Part shown: in pieces, positions 28,676-37,155 of the stretch
How positions within the stretch are numbered: position 1 is the stretch's first letter
How the letters are laid out: every line of letters begins with the position of its first letter
Assembly: GCA_020433455.1 (NCBI GenBank)
Contig: JAGRCP010000019.1
Location: 1 to 64,000 of the forward strand
Direction of reading: 5' to 3'
Origin: Caldilineaceae bacterium
Lineage (GTDB): Bacteria > Chloroflexota > Anaerolineae > Caldilineales > Caldilineaceae
Length of the DNA stretch: 64,000 nt
The notes under the pieces: model-generated
Database searches by the model: none
Seen by the model: only the letters and a program-made list of their open reading frames with translations
Told to the model about the DNA's origin: nothing
Position numbers and translations under genes: made by a program

Positions 28676-28725
28676 GCCGGTCAAAGGTAGGGGCAATTCA
28701 TGAATTGCCCCTACCTTTGACCGGC
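28676..28725. repeat. Perfect 50-bp palindrome in a divergent promoter region
   Basis: 28676-28700 and 28701-28725 are exact reverse complements, centred on TTCATGAA. The inner AGGGGCAATTCATGAATTGC block looks like a dispersed palindromic repeat of a kind I recall from other bacterial genomes, but this cannot be checked here. It lies between the divergent GNAT and DUF3048 genes, so it may overlap regulatory signals. Confidence 0.85.
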
Positions 28726-28868
28726 ATGACATTATGCAATGGCGCGTACGCCATGCAACTTTTCTGGGATTTCCTGCGTTATGCGCAAGCAACGTCAAAC
28801 ATGCTATACTAGCGTTGTTTCTGAAACAAACCGGTTGTTCCAATCCTCACAGAAAATTATCGCATCTT

Positions 28869-30008
28869 ATGACCTTTATCCGCACACAACAGATCGCTTT
28901 TCTCTTCGTCTGCCTGATCGTGCTGGCGGGCTGCAGTTCGCCTGCTGCGGAACCCACGCCTACGCCCACCAAGACGCCCATGACCGCCGCACAAGCGGAA
29001 ACCGCAACGCCGCTGCCCGCGACAGCCACGCCGGAACCCGTCGCGGAAGCGCCCACGGAGGTTCCGGCCGTCCCCACGCCTCGCCCTGCTAACATCGCAC
29101 CGTATACCGGGCTGGAGGCGGAGAACCCGGCATGGCTCACCCAACGTCCCATCCTTATCTGTGTGAATAATGATGCTGTAGGCCGTTCAGCGCACTACGG
29201 CTTGAGTCAAGCCGATCTGGTTTATGAATACATCGTAGACGGATTTACCCTCACGCGCCTCACTGCGCTCTTCCAGAGCCGGGACGTGGATCGGGTAGGG
29301 CCGGTACGCTCGGCCCGCTTCCCCAACGTATGGATGACCTACATGTACGACGGCGCCCTGGCCTGCTCCGGCGGCAGTGACGAGGTGCGCTACATTTTGA
29401 AGAATGAAGTCGGCTTCCCCTATCTTGATGCCGACATTGACGATCCCTCCCAAACCCGCTACTTCTTCAGCATCGGCGATGATTACCGCACGCGCATGCA
29501 GACCAGCCCGGACGGCGTACGCCAATGGCTGACGGATACGGGAACCCAGAAAGAGTGGGACCGCCCCGGCTTCTCGTTTAACACGACGCCGCCGGCCAAT
29601 GCCGCGGGCGACGCCGCGGTCATAAACATCACCTATCCCGGCGGCAATAGCGTCGAGTGGCGCTATGATGCCGGATTGGGCGGCTACGCCCGCTTCCAGG
29701 GCGGACAGCAGCAATTCGACCTGGGGAATAATGAACCCATCGTCGCCCGGAACGTCATCGTGTTGGCCGCACCCCATGAGTTAACCGATATTGTGGAGGA
29801 CTCATTGGGCACCCTGGGCGTGGATATACAACTCTACGGCTTTGGCGATCTGCGTATTTTCCGCAACGGCAAGGTGTACGAAGGCACCTGGCGGGCCGAC
29901 CCGGAAACGCCGCCCCGCCTGTTGGGTCCGGGCGAAGTGATTATCGATTTGCAGCCGGGTCAGAGTTGGGTGCAGGTTGTACGCGAAATTACGGAAGCCG
30001 CCTACTAA
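28869..30008 (+). CDS. DUF3048 domain lipoprotein (YerB-like)
   Basis: A 379-residue lipoprotein. Signal peptide with lipobox VLAGC near residue 22, then a Thr/Pro/Ala-rich spacer to about residue 75. The rest is the two-part DUF3048 fold: YTGLEAENPAWLTQRPILICVNN, then the hallmark RVGPVRSAR, and a C-terminal domain ending LLGPGEVIIDLQPGQSWVQVV. Function of the family is unknown; it is exported and common in Firmicutes and Chloroflexota. A longer frame begins at 28734, but only the internal ATG at 28869 gives a proper signal peptide. No Shine-Dalgarno is seen. The LysM protein follows after 12 bases, so they are probably co-transcribed. Confidence 0.88.
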   Translation: MTFIRTQQIAFLFVCLIVLAGCSSPAAEPTPTPTKTPMTAAQAETATPLPATATPEPVAEAPTEVPAVPTPRPANIAPYTGLEAENPAWLTQRPILICVNNDAVGRSAHYGLSQADLVYEYIVDGFTLTRLTALFQSRDVDRVGPVRSARFPNVWMTYMYDGALACSGGSDEVRYILKNEVGFPYLDADIDDPSQTRYFFSIGDDYRTRMQTSPDGVRQWLTDTGTQKEWDRPGFSFNTTPPANAAGDAAVINITYPGGNSVEWRYDAGLGGYARFQGGQQQFDLGNNEPIVARNVIVLAAPHELTDIVEDSLGTLGVDIQLYGFGDLRIFRNGKVYEGTWRADPETPPRLLGPGEVIIDLQPGQSWVQVVREITEAAY

Positions 30009-30020
30009 CAGGAAAGGCTG

Positions 30021-33000
30021 ATGATGAAGCAAGGCAAAAATATGGAAACTCGTAACAGGATTGCCGGGATGAGAGGAAAAATCGCCACGCGAGGGTTGGG
30101 GGTGCTGCTCGGGCTCGTCGTGGCCGCAAGCATGGGCGCAGCGCTCTTCCTGGTTCAGCCTTTGGCGGCTCAGGACAATGACGCAACCTCCACCGCAACG
30201 CCCGCGGAAGAAGGCTACGATTACACGGTGCAGAGCGGCGATTCTTGGGGCCTGATCGCACAGCGGGCGGGCATTTCAGTGGCCGAGTTGCAGGCGGCCA
30301 ATCCACAGGCCGTACGCGCCAATGACTGGATTATCGTGGGTGAAACGCTCTACATTCCCGGCGCGCAGGAAGCCCTGCGCGATGTTCATATCGTGGGCGC
30401 GGGTGAATCGTGGAACAGCATCGCCGCGTTCTATAACCTGCGCGCAAGCGACCTGCGCGAGGCAAATCCCGCCCTGGTGCGGCCCGGCCTCTATCTCTAT
30501 CGGGGGGACCGCATTGTGATTCCCAATCCCGCTGAAGAGACCGAGGATGCGGCTGCAACCCCCGCGTCCACAGAAGAAGCAACCGAAGAGGCGATAGAAG
30601 AAGCGACGGAGGAGCCCACCAAGGCCCCCACTGTGGAGCCGACGGAAACGCCCGAGCCGACGGCTGTTCCCACAGAGGAACCTACTCCTGAACCCACCTC
30701 TACCCCGACGGCAACGGATGCGCCGACCGAGACGCCGACAGAAGAACCTACCGCAGAACCCACGGTAGAACTTACAGAGGAGCCTACTGAAGAACCCGCC
30801 GCGGCGCCGGAAGAGGAACCAACCGGAGGATCAGACCTGCCTGCTTCCTATATCGTGGGCGCGGGCGAGTCGTGGAACAGCATTGCCTATGATTTGGACA
30901 TCGATCCCGTGGATCTTCAGGCGGCCAATCCGGACCTGATTCGGCCCGGACTCTATCTCCACGTCGGCGATGAGCTGGTGATTCCCCGGCCCGGCCAGGT
31001 GACGCCCGCTGACGAGCAGGGCGGCGATGAGGCTGCCACAGAGGGTGATGCCGCCGAGGCGGTCGCTTCCGGTTGCCCCGCGGAAATCGGCGGCTATGCC
31101 GAGATCGCGTCGCAACTATTGGCGACGGGCGATCTGGCCGGCCTGTCGGCGCGTCTGGATGAGTGCGGCGCAAGCCGCGATGACAGCGTCACCCAGGCGG
31201 ACTGGACAGGCGACGGCCTGGATGACCTGCTGCTTATCTACAATGATCCTGCTTTTGAAGGCACAGTTGCCGCGTCGGACCTTCTTATCTTTAACGGCAC
31301 GAACGAAGGCTACGAGTCGGCCTATCACGCCCGCCCGGCAGGGGAAGTGCGCCTGCTGGCCACAGAGGACATCAACGCTGACCAGCAGCCCGACATCGTC
31401 TGGACGGACACCACGTGCGGGGCCAGCACCTGCTTCGATAATATCTATATTCGCAGTTGGACCGGGGAAGAGTGGGCGGATTGGGTGGACGGCTCCATCA
31501 CCATGGCCTATGCCGAAATTAACCTTCAGGCGAGCGGCCCCGAAAGTCAGGGGCAGGATATCTCTCTGCGAGGCGGCGTCTACGGCAGCGTAGGGGCCGG
31601 TCCCCAGCGCAACCGCACTGAGTTGTGGGGCAGCATCGACGGAGCGCCCTATGTCAAGCTGGCGGAAGCCTTTGAAGAGAACAGCTGCCTCTACTTTACC
31701 GTGCTGGACGCCAATAGCGCTTTTGCCGAAGGTACGGAGGAGGGCATGGTCCGGGCGGAGGAACTTTATACCGACGCCATCGGCAATGAAGAGCTAACCC
31801 AATGTTGGGTGCGGCCGGACGAAATGACGGAACTGCGCAGCTTTAGCTACTTCCGCCTGGCCCAGTTGAGCGCCTATCAGGGTATCCCCGAAGTAACCGA
31901 GACCTTTATTCAGTCACTGGAAGCCGAATACCCCGACAGCGTCTACGCTGATGTGGGCCGCCGCTGGTATGACGTTTACGCCGCGGAGAACGACGTGGCC
32001 GCGGCCTGCGATGTGATCACCGGATATGCTGAGGAAAACCCCGCGGTCACCGAAGTATTGAGCGACTACGGCTACGCCAACCCCACGTTTACGGCCAAGG
32101 ACCTCTGCCCGGCGCTCCAATTGGTGCAGCCGGTTGGCGAATTGCGGAACGCCGGAGCGGCCACAGAAACGATTACCGAAACGATTACAGAAACAACAAC
32201 CGTCGGCGAAGTCGTGTCGCCCGACGCGGCCGAAACGGCAGGTGACGAAATCGGCGCCCAAGAAGAAACGCCCGCCGTACCGGAGGCGACCCCGAATCCT
32301 CTGGGCGCGTGCCCTGCGGACCTGGCCGGCTATGCGGAAGCTTTCCCCGACGTGATTCGCCAGGCCGCGGGCGACGCCGCAGCGGTGGAGCAGTGGATGC
32401 GCGACTGTCGGGCCATGAGCGATGAGCGCGGTGCGTTGATCCTGACCGAACTCAACGGTGATTCCCTGGAGGATGCCGTGGTTTTCCCCACCATCGTGTC
32501 TGACATCGGCTTCGGCCCTGACGGCAGCCAAGGTGCAGTCCTCATCTATCACGCCGACGCCTCGGGCGCGCTGCAATTGGTCTACAATCCCGACGTGTAC
32601 GGCCAACCCATGCCCCTGAAGGTAGACGACCTCAATGACGACGGCCGGCCGGAGATCGCCTGGACTGTAGAAAGCTGCTCTATTTCCTGCGTGCTGGAAG
32701 TGCAGATGGTGAGCTGGGTGAGCGACGTTTACACCAGCACGATCGAACCGGGCGCGCTCATTGCCCAGGGCACGGCAGGCTTTGCTCCCGTAGGCCCGGT
32801 GGACCCCGGCAGCGGTCAGGAATTGGTGCTGGAAGGCGGCGTGAGCGCTGCGCCCGAAAGCGGCCTGGCCGTGCCCCACACCGAACGCTGGCAGAGCATA
32901 GCCGGAGCGCCCTTCCGCCGGCTGGACTGGATTTATGATCGGGAGAGCGAAGGCAACAATTGTTTGGGGCTGCGTTTGGTCGAGGCGGATATTTCCCTGC

Positions 33001-33410
33001 AGGCGGCTGACGTGTTGGGCTATGGCCCGGCCATCGATCGCTACGCCGCTGCCCTGTCCGAGCCCCTTGCTGCGTGCAGCATCTTCGGCATGGCCGCCGA
33101 GGATGAGCTGGTCTTGCTCCGGGGATTAGCGAATTTCCGGCTGATTCAGGCCCAGGCCCTCAGCGGCGATGCCGACGCCGCGCAGGCCGCGCTGGACGAA
33201 CTGGCGCAGGAGCAGCCCAATGGACCGTATACCGAGGCCGCACAGCAGTGGCTGGCCGCGTACGCCGCGGACGGCGATCCCGGCGCGGCCTGTGATGCGG
33301 TTCAGCCCATCTTCGATGAGGATGATAACCTCTGGCTCATCACCGACCAGTTTGGCTTTAATCACCCCGCGCTGGCCGCGCATCAGTTGTGTTACCGCCC
33401 GGTGCAATAA
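30021..33410 (+). CDS. Large secreted LysM protein with duplicated C-terminal module
   Basis: A 1129-residue exported protein. A membrane or signal segment lies at residues 27-50 (ending LAAQ). LysM domains are at about 66-113, 121-168 and 276-323; the second and third share VGAGESWNSIA exactly. A Glu/Pro/Thr linker of about 100 residues (171-270) separates them. Beyond residue 350 there are two related modules, about 350-690 and 762-1129, each starting CPA-x3-GYAE, with Asp-rich FG-GAP-like turns (DWTGDGLDDLL, DLNDDGRPEIAW), a Cys pair and a helical TPR-like tail (YADVGRRWYDVYA, YTEAAQQWLAAYA). LysM domains should anchor it to glycan; the rest is unassigned. Confidence 0.85.
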   Translation: MMKQGKNMETRNRIAGMRGKIATRGLGVLLGLVVAASMGAALFLVQPLAAQDNDATSTATPAEEGYDYTVQSGDSWGLIAQRAGISVAELQAANPQAVRANDWIIVGETLYIPGAQEALRDVHIVGAGESWNSIAAFYNLRASDLREANPALVRPGLYLYRGDRIVIPNPAEETEDAAATPASTEEATEEAIEEATEEPTKAPTVEPTETPEPTAVPTEEPTPEPTSTPTATDAPTETPTEEPTAEPTVELTEEPTEEPAAAPEEEPTGGSDLPASYIVGAGESWNSIAYDLDIDPVDLQAANPDLIRPGLYLHVGDELVIPRPGQVTPADEQGGDEAATEGDAAEAVASGCPAEIGGYAEIASQLLATGDLAGLSARLDECGASRDDSVTQADWTGDGLDDLLLIYNDPAFEGTVAASDLLIFNGTNEGYESAYHARPAGEVRLLATEDINADQQPDIVWTDTTCGASTCFDNIYIRSWTGEEWADWVDGSITMAYAEINLQASGPESQGQDISLRGGVYGSVGAGPQRNRTELWGSIDGAPYVKLAEAFEENSCLYFTVLDANSAFAEGTEEGMVRAEELYTDAIGNEELTQCWVRPDEMTELRSFSYFRLAQLSAYQGIPEVTETFIQSLEAEYPDSVYADVGRRWYDVYAAENDVAAACDVITGYAEENPAVTEVLSDYGYANPTFTAKDLCPALQLVQPVGELRNAGAATETITETITETTTVGEVVSPDAAETAGDEIGAQEETPAVPEATPNPLGACPADLAGYAEAFPDVIRQAAGDAAAVEQWMRDCRAMSDERGALILTELNGDSLEDAVVFPTIVSDIGFGPDGSQGAVLIYHADASGALQLVYNPDVYGQPMPLKVDDLNDDGRPEIAWTVESCSISCVLEVQMVSWVSDVYTSTIEPGALIAQGTAGFAPVGPVDPGSGQELVLEGGVSAAPESGLAVPHTERWQSIAGAPFRRLDWIYDRESEGNNCLGLRLVEADISLQAADVLGYGPAIDRYAAALSEPLAACSIFGMAAEDELVLLRGLANFRLIQAQALSGDADAAQAALDELAQEQPNGPYTEAAQQWLAAYAADGDPGAACDAVQPIFDEDDNLWLITDQFGFNHPALAAHQLCYRPVQ

Positions 33411-33430
33411 GCTTGCAGGCTAAAATCTCC

Positions 33431-33492
33431 CAATCTCCCAATCGCATAATCTCAGGAAGTGGAGATTGGGCGATTATGTGATTGGGCGATTG
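33431..33492. terminator. Hairpin between LysM and glycosyltransferase genes
   Basis: Arms 33431-33450 and 33473-33492 pair at 18 of 20 positions, with CTTTTTG following on the plus strand. Arms consist of repeated CCCAATC words. It should end the LysM transcript. The right arm encodes the last residues and stop of the convergent glycosyltransferase gene. Confidence 0.65.
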
Positions 33493-34439
33493 CTTTTTGT
33501 GTTTTCTGTTGCGCTCGTCACCACCGGCGTCCCGGCCTGCATGGCTTCGATGACGGTCATACCGAAGCCCTCATAAAGGCTGGGAAAGAGATAGGCCACG
33601 GCCATGTGATAGAGCGCGGGCTTGTCCTCATCCGGAGCCCAGCCGCAGAAGATAACGGCGTCTGCAATTCCCAGGTCGGCCGCCGCCTTTTGAGGGTCGG
33701 GCGCAAAGGCGCTGTCGTGCGTGGGCAATTTTCCAACGATGACCAGCTTTACCGCGGCATCGCCTCCCTGGGTCAAATAGCGAGCGTAGCCGGCCAGAAT
33801 TCCCCCTACATTTTTGCGCACGTCAAAACCGCCGAGATAGAGAAAATAACGGGGCGGCAGATTGTAGCGCGCCCGCACCGCGGCCAGCTGATCCGGCTCC
33901 AGCGCGTCAGGCGTCATGGCGTTGGGGCCGTGGGGAACAGCATGGACGCGACTCGGATCAATGTTCAGTTCCGCGACAATGTCCCTGGCCGCGGCGTTGC
34001 TTACGGTGATGGCGGCAGCCGCACGGCGAGCCGAAGCGCTGACCAGGCGCGTGTACAGGCGCTGGGGCGCGCCGCCCCGGTAAGCGGGCAGCAGGCGGGG
34101 AATCATGTCGTGGACCGTCACCACGGTAGGAACCGGCTGCCGGAGCGGCGCAGCCCAATAGGGAACCCAGAGCGCGTCCGCCGCCAGCGAGCGGGCTGTC
34201 CGGGGCACGGTAACCTGCTCCCACCAGACTTTGGTAAGTTGGCGCGGTCCGGGTATGAGCGCCCCCTGCATGACGGTGACGTTGGGCAGCGCAGGTTCTA
34301 TTGCGGTTGCGTTCGGGACGAGCAGGGTGTAGCGGACGCCCTTTTCCCGTCCGGCCAGATGGGTGAGTAACTGATGGAGGTATTGCCCGCTGCCCGTTTC
34401 CAGGCGTCCGGCAAACCAACCATTAATGAGGATGTGCAT
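33474..34439 (-). CDS. GT4-type glycosyltransferase, apparently truncated at the C-terminus
   Basis: A 321-residue GT-B glycosyltransferase (Glycos_transf_1 type). It has the N-terminal Rossmann domain, the central RYFLYLGGFDVRKN and the nucleotide-sugar-binding LFPSLYEGFGMTVIEAMQAGTPVV with the E-x7-E motif. Family members continue for about 60-80 residues after this point. Here similarity stops at VVTS and the frame ends in ATENTKSNRPIT, whose final codons lie in the palindrome at 33431-33492. The 3' end seems lost and replaced. The helix that normally packs back on the N-domain is missing, so activity is doubtful. It lies 18 bases after DUF1992 on the same strand. Confidence 0.75.
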   Translation of the reverse strand: MHILINGWFAGRLETGSGQYLHQLLTHLAGREKGVRYTLLVPNATAIEPALPNVTVMQGALIPGPRQLTKVWWEQVTVPRTARSLAADALWVPYWAAPLRQPVPTVVTVHDMIPRLLPAYRGGAPQRLYTRLVSASARRAAAAITVSNAAARDIVAELNIDPSRVHAVPHGPNAMTPDALEPDQLAAVRARYNLPPRYFLYLGGFDVRKNVGGILAGYARYLTQGGDAAVKLVIVGKLPTHDSAFAPDPQKAAADLGIADAVIFCGWAPDEDKPALYHMAVAYLFPSLYEGFGMTVIEAMQAGTPVVTSATENTKSNRPIT

Positions 34440-34457
34440 GGGGATGAGGCTGATCGC

Positions 34458-34985
34458 CTATGGGCGACGGGCCTGTCGGGCCCGGGCGACTTCTTCATCC
34501 AGCCGCAACTGCAAAAGCTGGAGATGGATAATGGGGACCTGAAGATTAAAGCTGAGGATTTTGCGGTTGAGTTCCTGCATCGCCGCTTCCCAATTTTCCA
34601 GCCGCTCTTTATCATCGGACGCGGCGGTCATCTCTCTCCGCAGCTTGTCGATTGCTTCCAGCAGGCGCTTCCGCTCGCCGATCCAACCCGGCGCCAGATC
34701 ATTGTTGCGCAGCAGCTTATTGGCCATGCGCTGCTCGCTCGGCTCGAAAGGGTCCTCAGCGCGCAGGGGCTTGCCCTGACCCGGGAGGTTATCGAATGCG
34801 CCCGTGCGCATGGCCTCCTCGATGCGTTGATTGGCCAGCGACTCCCACTGATCCAGATCGCCGGGCGTGCGTCGCGCCGGTTCTTGCTCGGCCGCTTTGC
34901 GCGTCGTCCCGTTCTCTGTGTCGTCCTCTGCCCCGGTACGATACGCCTGGGCGTGCTCTTTGGCTTGTTTCGCTTTGTCGGTCAT
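34458..34985 (-). CDS. DUF1992 (DnaJ subfamily C member 28-like) protein
   Basis: A 175-residue protein. The first 40 residues are charged and low complexity. The DUF1992 domain follows: WESLANQRIEEAMRTGAFDNLPGQGKPL, then NKLLRNNDLAPGWI and a long helical C-terminus that may form a coiled coil. The motif is shared with eukaryotic DNAJC28, but there is no J domain here. The molecular role is unknown. It is first in a two-gene minus-strand unit with the glycosyltransferase. Confidence 0.85.
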   Translation of the reverse strand: MTDKAKQAKEHAQAYRTGAEDDTENGTTRKAAEQEPARRTPGDLDQWESLANQRIEEAMRTGAFDNLPGQGKPLRAEDPFEPSEQRMANKLLRNNDLAPGWIGERKRLLEAIDKLRREMTAASDDKERLENWEAAMQELNRKILSFNLQVPIIHLQLLQLRLDEEVARARQARRP

Positions 34986-35277
34986 TCCGGTTTGCGCTAC
35001 TATCCTGTATCCGTGAATAATGCGGGTGCATTGACGCGGCAGTTAAACAGGCTGAGACGGGGCTGCTTCCCTTGTGATTGTCCGGTGCGTTGGAGCCGCT
35101 CTCGCCGTCGCCCGTGGCGCGTCAACCTGGATTGTAGCGAGGCGCGACGCTTTGGTCAAAGAATTTAGGCCGCGCGCGTTGGGGCATTTTGTCTTCCGGG
35201 CTCAGCCGCAATCCACACGCCTTAACGATCAAACCAATCAACCATGAAACCAATCAAGACTGGACGGAGCGGAACGT

Positions 35278-36675
35278 ATGAGTAACAAGTTGTGGGGCGG
35301 TCGCTTTACCGGGAAGACCGATCCCCTTATGGAGCAGTTTAACGCCTCCATCGGGTTTGATCGGACGTTGTGGGCGGCGGATATTGCCGGCAGCCAAGCC
35401 TATGCCCGCGCGCTGGGCAACGCCGGGCTGCTCACCGGCGACGAGGTTGCCGCGCTGACGGACGGCCTGGACGCAGTGGCGGAAGAGTGGCGCGCCGGAA
35501 CCTTCGTTATCCAGCCCGGCGATGAAGACATCCACACCGCAAACGAACGGCGGCTCACGGAGCTGATCGGCCCGGTGGCGGGCAAACTGCACACGGGACG
35601 CAGCCGTAACGATCAGGTAGCCACGGATTTGCGCCTGTGGCTGCGGGAAGAGATTGCCCGGCTGCGGGTTGATCTGCGCCAGCTCATGACCGTGACCATA
35701 GAGCGAGCCGAGGCCGAAATCGATCTGCTCATGCCCGGCTACACGCACCTCCAGCCCGCGCAGCCCATTCGCTGGAGCCACTGGCTTTTGAGTCATGCCT
35801 GGGCCTGGCAGCGCGACGCCCAGCGCCTGGATGAGCTGGCCGCCCGGGTCAACATCATGCCCCTGGGCAGCGGCGCCCTGGCCGGCAACCCGTTTCCGAT
35901 TGACCGGGAGGAGTTGGCCGCGGACTTGGGTTTTGACGCCGCGACGGGCAATAGCCTGGACGGCGTGAGCGACCGGGACTTTGTAGCCGAGTTCCTCTTC
36001 TGGTCTACCATGACCATGCTCCACCTCAGCCGCCTGGCCGAAGACCTCATCATCTACAGCAGCCGGGAGTTCTCCTTCGTCACCCTGGCCGACGCCTACA
36101 GCACGGGCAGCAGCCTCATGCCCCAGAAGAAGAACCCTGACGCGCTGGAGCTGCTGCGGGGCAAATCGGGACGCGTCCTGGGCAATCTGACCGGCCTCAT
36201 GGCGACGCTGAAGGGGTTGCCCAGCACCTATAATAAGGATTTACAGGAGGATAAGGAACCGCTCTTTGACGCGGTCAGCAATTTGCACGGCTCCTTGCAA
36301 ATTGCCCGGGGCATCATCTCCACACTAACGCCCAATGCCCTGGTTATGCAGGCGGCCTTAACCAGCGAAATGCTGGCCACGGACCTGGCCGAATACTTGG
36401 TGCGTAAGGGCGTTCCCTTTCGCGAAACCCATCACATTGCCGGCGCGGCCGTGCAAATGGCCGAGCTCCAGGCGATCCCGCTGGCGGAGTTGGATCTGGA
36501 CGACTTGCGCAGCCTGCATGAAGCCTTCGCTGAGGATGTGGCCGACGTTTGGGATTTTGAGCGCAGCGTAGAGAGACGAACCGTGCGCGGCGGATCCAGT
36601 CGGCGCGCGATTGCCGAACAGATGGCGCTGTTGCGGGATTGGCTAACCGAAACGACGTCACTAACAAAGTCATAA
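35278..36675 (+). CDS. argH: Argininosuccinate lyase
   Basis: A 465-residue ArgH. It cleaves argininosuccinate to arginine and fumarate, the last step of arginine synthesis. Signatures: KLWGGRF at the N-terminus, HTGRSRNDQVATDLRLW, PGYTHLQPAQP and the mobile loop GSSLMPQKKNPDALELLRGK with the catalytic Ser. The length is normal. GGAG stands 8 bases before the ATG. argG is not adjacent, so arginine genes are dispersed in this genome. Confidence 0.97.
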   Translation: MSNKLWGGRFTGKTDPLMEQFNASIGFDRTLWAADIAGSQAYARALGNAGLLTGDEVAALTDGLDAVAEEWRAGTFVIQPGDEDIHTANERRLTELIGPVAGKLHTGRSRNDQVATDLRLWLREEIARLRVDLRQLMTVTIERAEAEIDLLMPGYTHLQPAQPIRWSHWLLSHAWAWQRDAQRLDELAARVNIMPLGSGALAGNPFPIDREELAADLGFDAATGNSLDGVSDRDFVAEFLFWSTMTMLHLSRLAEDLIIYSSREFSFVTLADAYSTGSSLMPQKKNPDALELLRGKSGRVLGNLTGLMATLKGLPSTYNKDLQEDKEPLFDAVSNLHGSLQIARGIISTLTPNALVMQAALTSEMLATDLAEYLVRKGVPFRETHHIAGAAVQMAELQAIPLAELDLDDLRSLHEAFAEDVADVWDFERSVERRTVRGGSSRRAIAEQMALLRDWLTETTSLTKS

Positions 36676-36727
36676 ATAACGCCGAAAAATGCGCGAGCGG
36701 GCCGCGATTGCTCATCGCAAATTTCGT

Positions 36728-36756
36728 TTGACACCCATAAAATTCTTTGTTACGAT
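36728..36756 (+). promoter_or_regulatory. Predicted promoter of the opp cluster
   Basis: TTGACA (36728-36733), 17 bases, TACGAT (36751-36756). The -35 is perfect and the -10 is four of six. The start would be near 36763, giving a leader of about 390 bases. Confidence 0.65.
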
Positions 36757-36790
36757 GCATATTGTTAAAGTGACATTCAACGCTTTGCAC

Positions 36791-36812
36791 AACCCGATTT
36801 CAAAATCGGGTT
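36791..36812 (+). terminator. Possible attenuator hairpin in the opp leader
   Basis: AACCCGATTT and AAATCGGGTT pair perfectly around CA, directly followed by TTAACA, about 28 bases after the predicted start. It looks like a weak intrinsic terminator; whether it is conditional cannot be told. Confidence 0.45.
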
Positions 36813-37155
36813 TTAACACCCGGTTTTAACATTACGAAACGATTATGAATAGGGGTTCTCTCGTGAGAACCGACAGAAACTCGCATGCAGCGCCTGCTGA
36901 AAGCAACACTGTGCAATTTCTGTCGTGGTAATCACGTCGGACTGTACTAGCGCTATCCATGGAGTTACGACATTCCTCCACCGGGAAGCTTCTGCGCTGC
37001 CAGACATAGAAAGCTCTATCTACTCCTCCGTCCCGTTTCAAATCCATATGCTTGCCAGATGCCGCATCCTCATGCAGCATCTGCTCTATAGTCTTACCCC
37101 AATTGTTTGATTCATTCCCAACATCTTGCAGCTCTCGTACTGAGGAGTAAACCGA

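Larger units (their letters stand above)
36676..37155 (+). other. 480-base leader region of the opp cluster
   Basis: No supported gene. It contains the promoter at 36728-36756, a hairpin at 36791-36812 followed by TTTT, a near-direct repeat CGGTTTTAACA / CGGGTTTTAACA, and a second hairpin GGTTCTC-TCGT-GAGAACC at 36854-36871. The remaining 280 bases before oppD are unstructured to the eye. Such a long leader suggests control after initiation. Confidence 0.6.

Noticed and set aside
30549-30835. Repetitive sequence encoding Glu-Pro-Thr runs, considered as a minisatellite or CRISPR-like array
   Set aside because: It is in frame inside the LysM gene, encodes a typical cell-wall linker, and the units are irregular. 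No CRISPR array or cas gene was seen in the window.
36925-37110. 61-codon frame in the opp leader
   Set aside because: No ribosome site, no similarity, and the region is better read as an untranslated leader.
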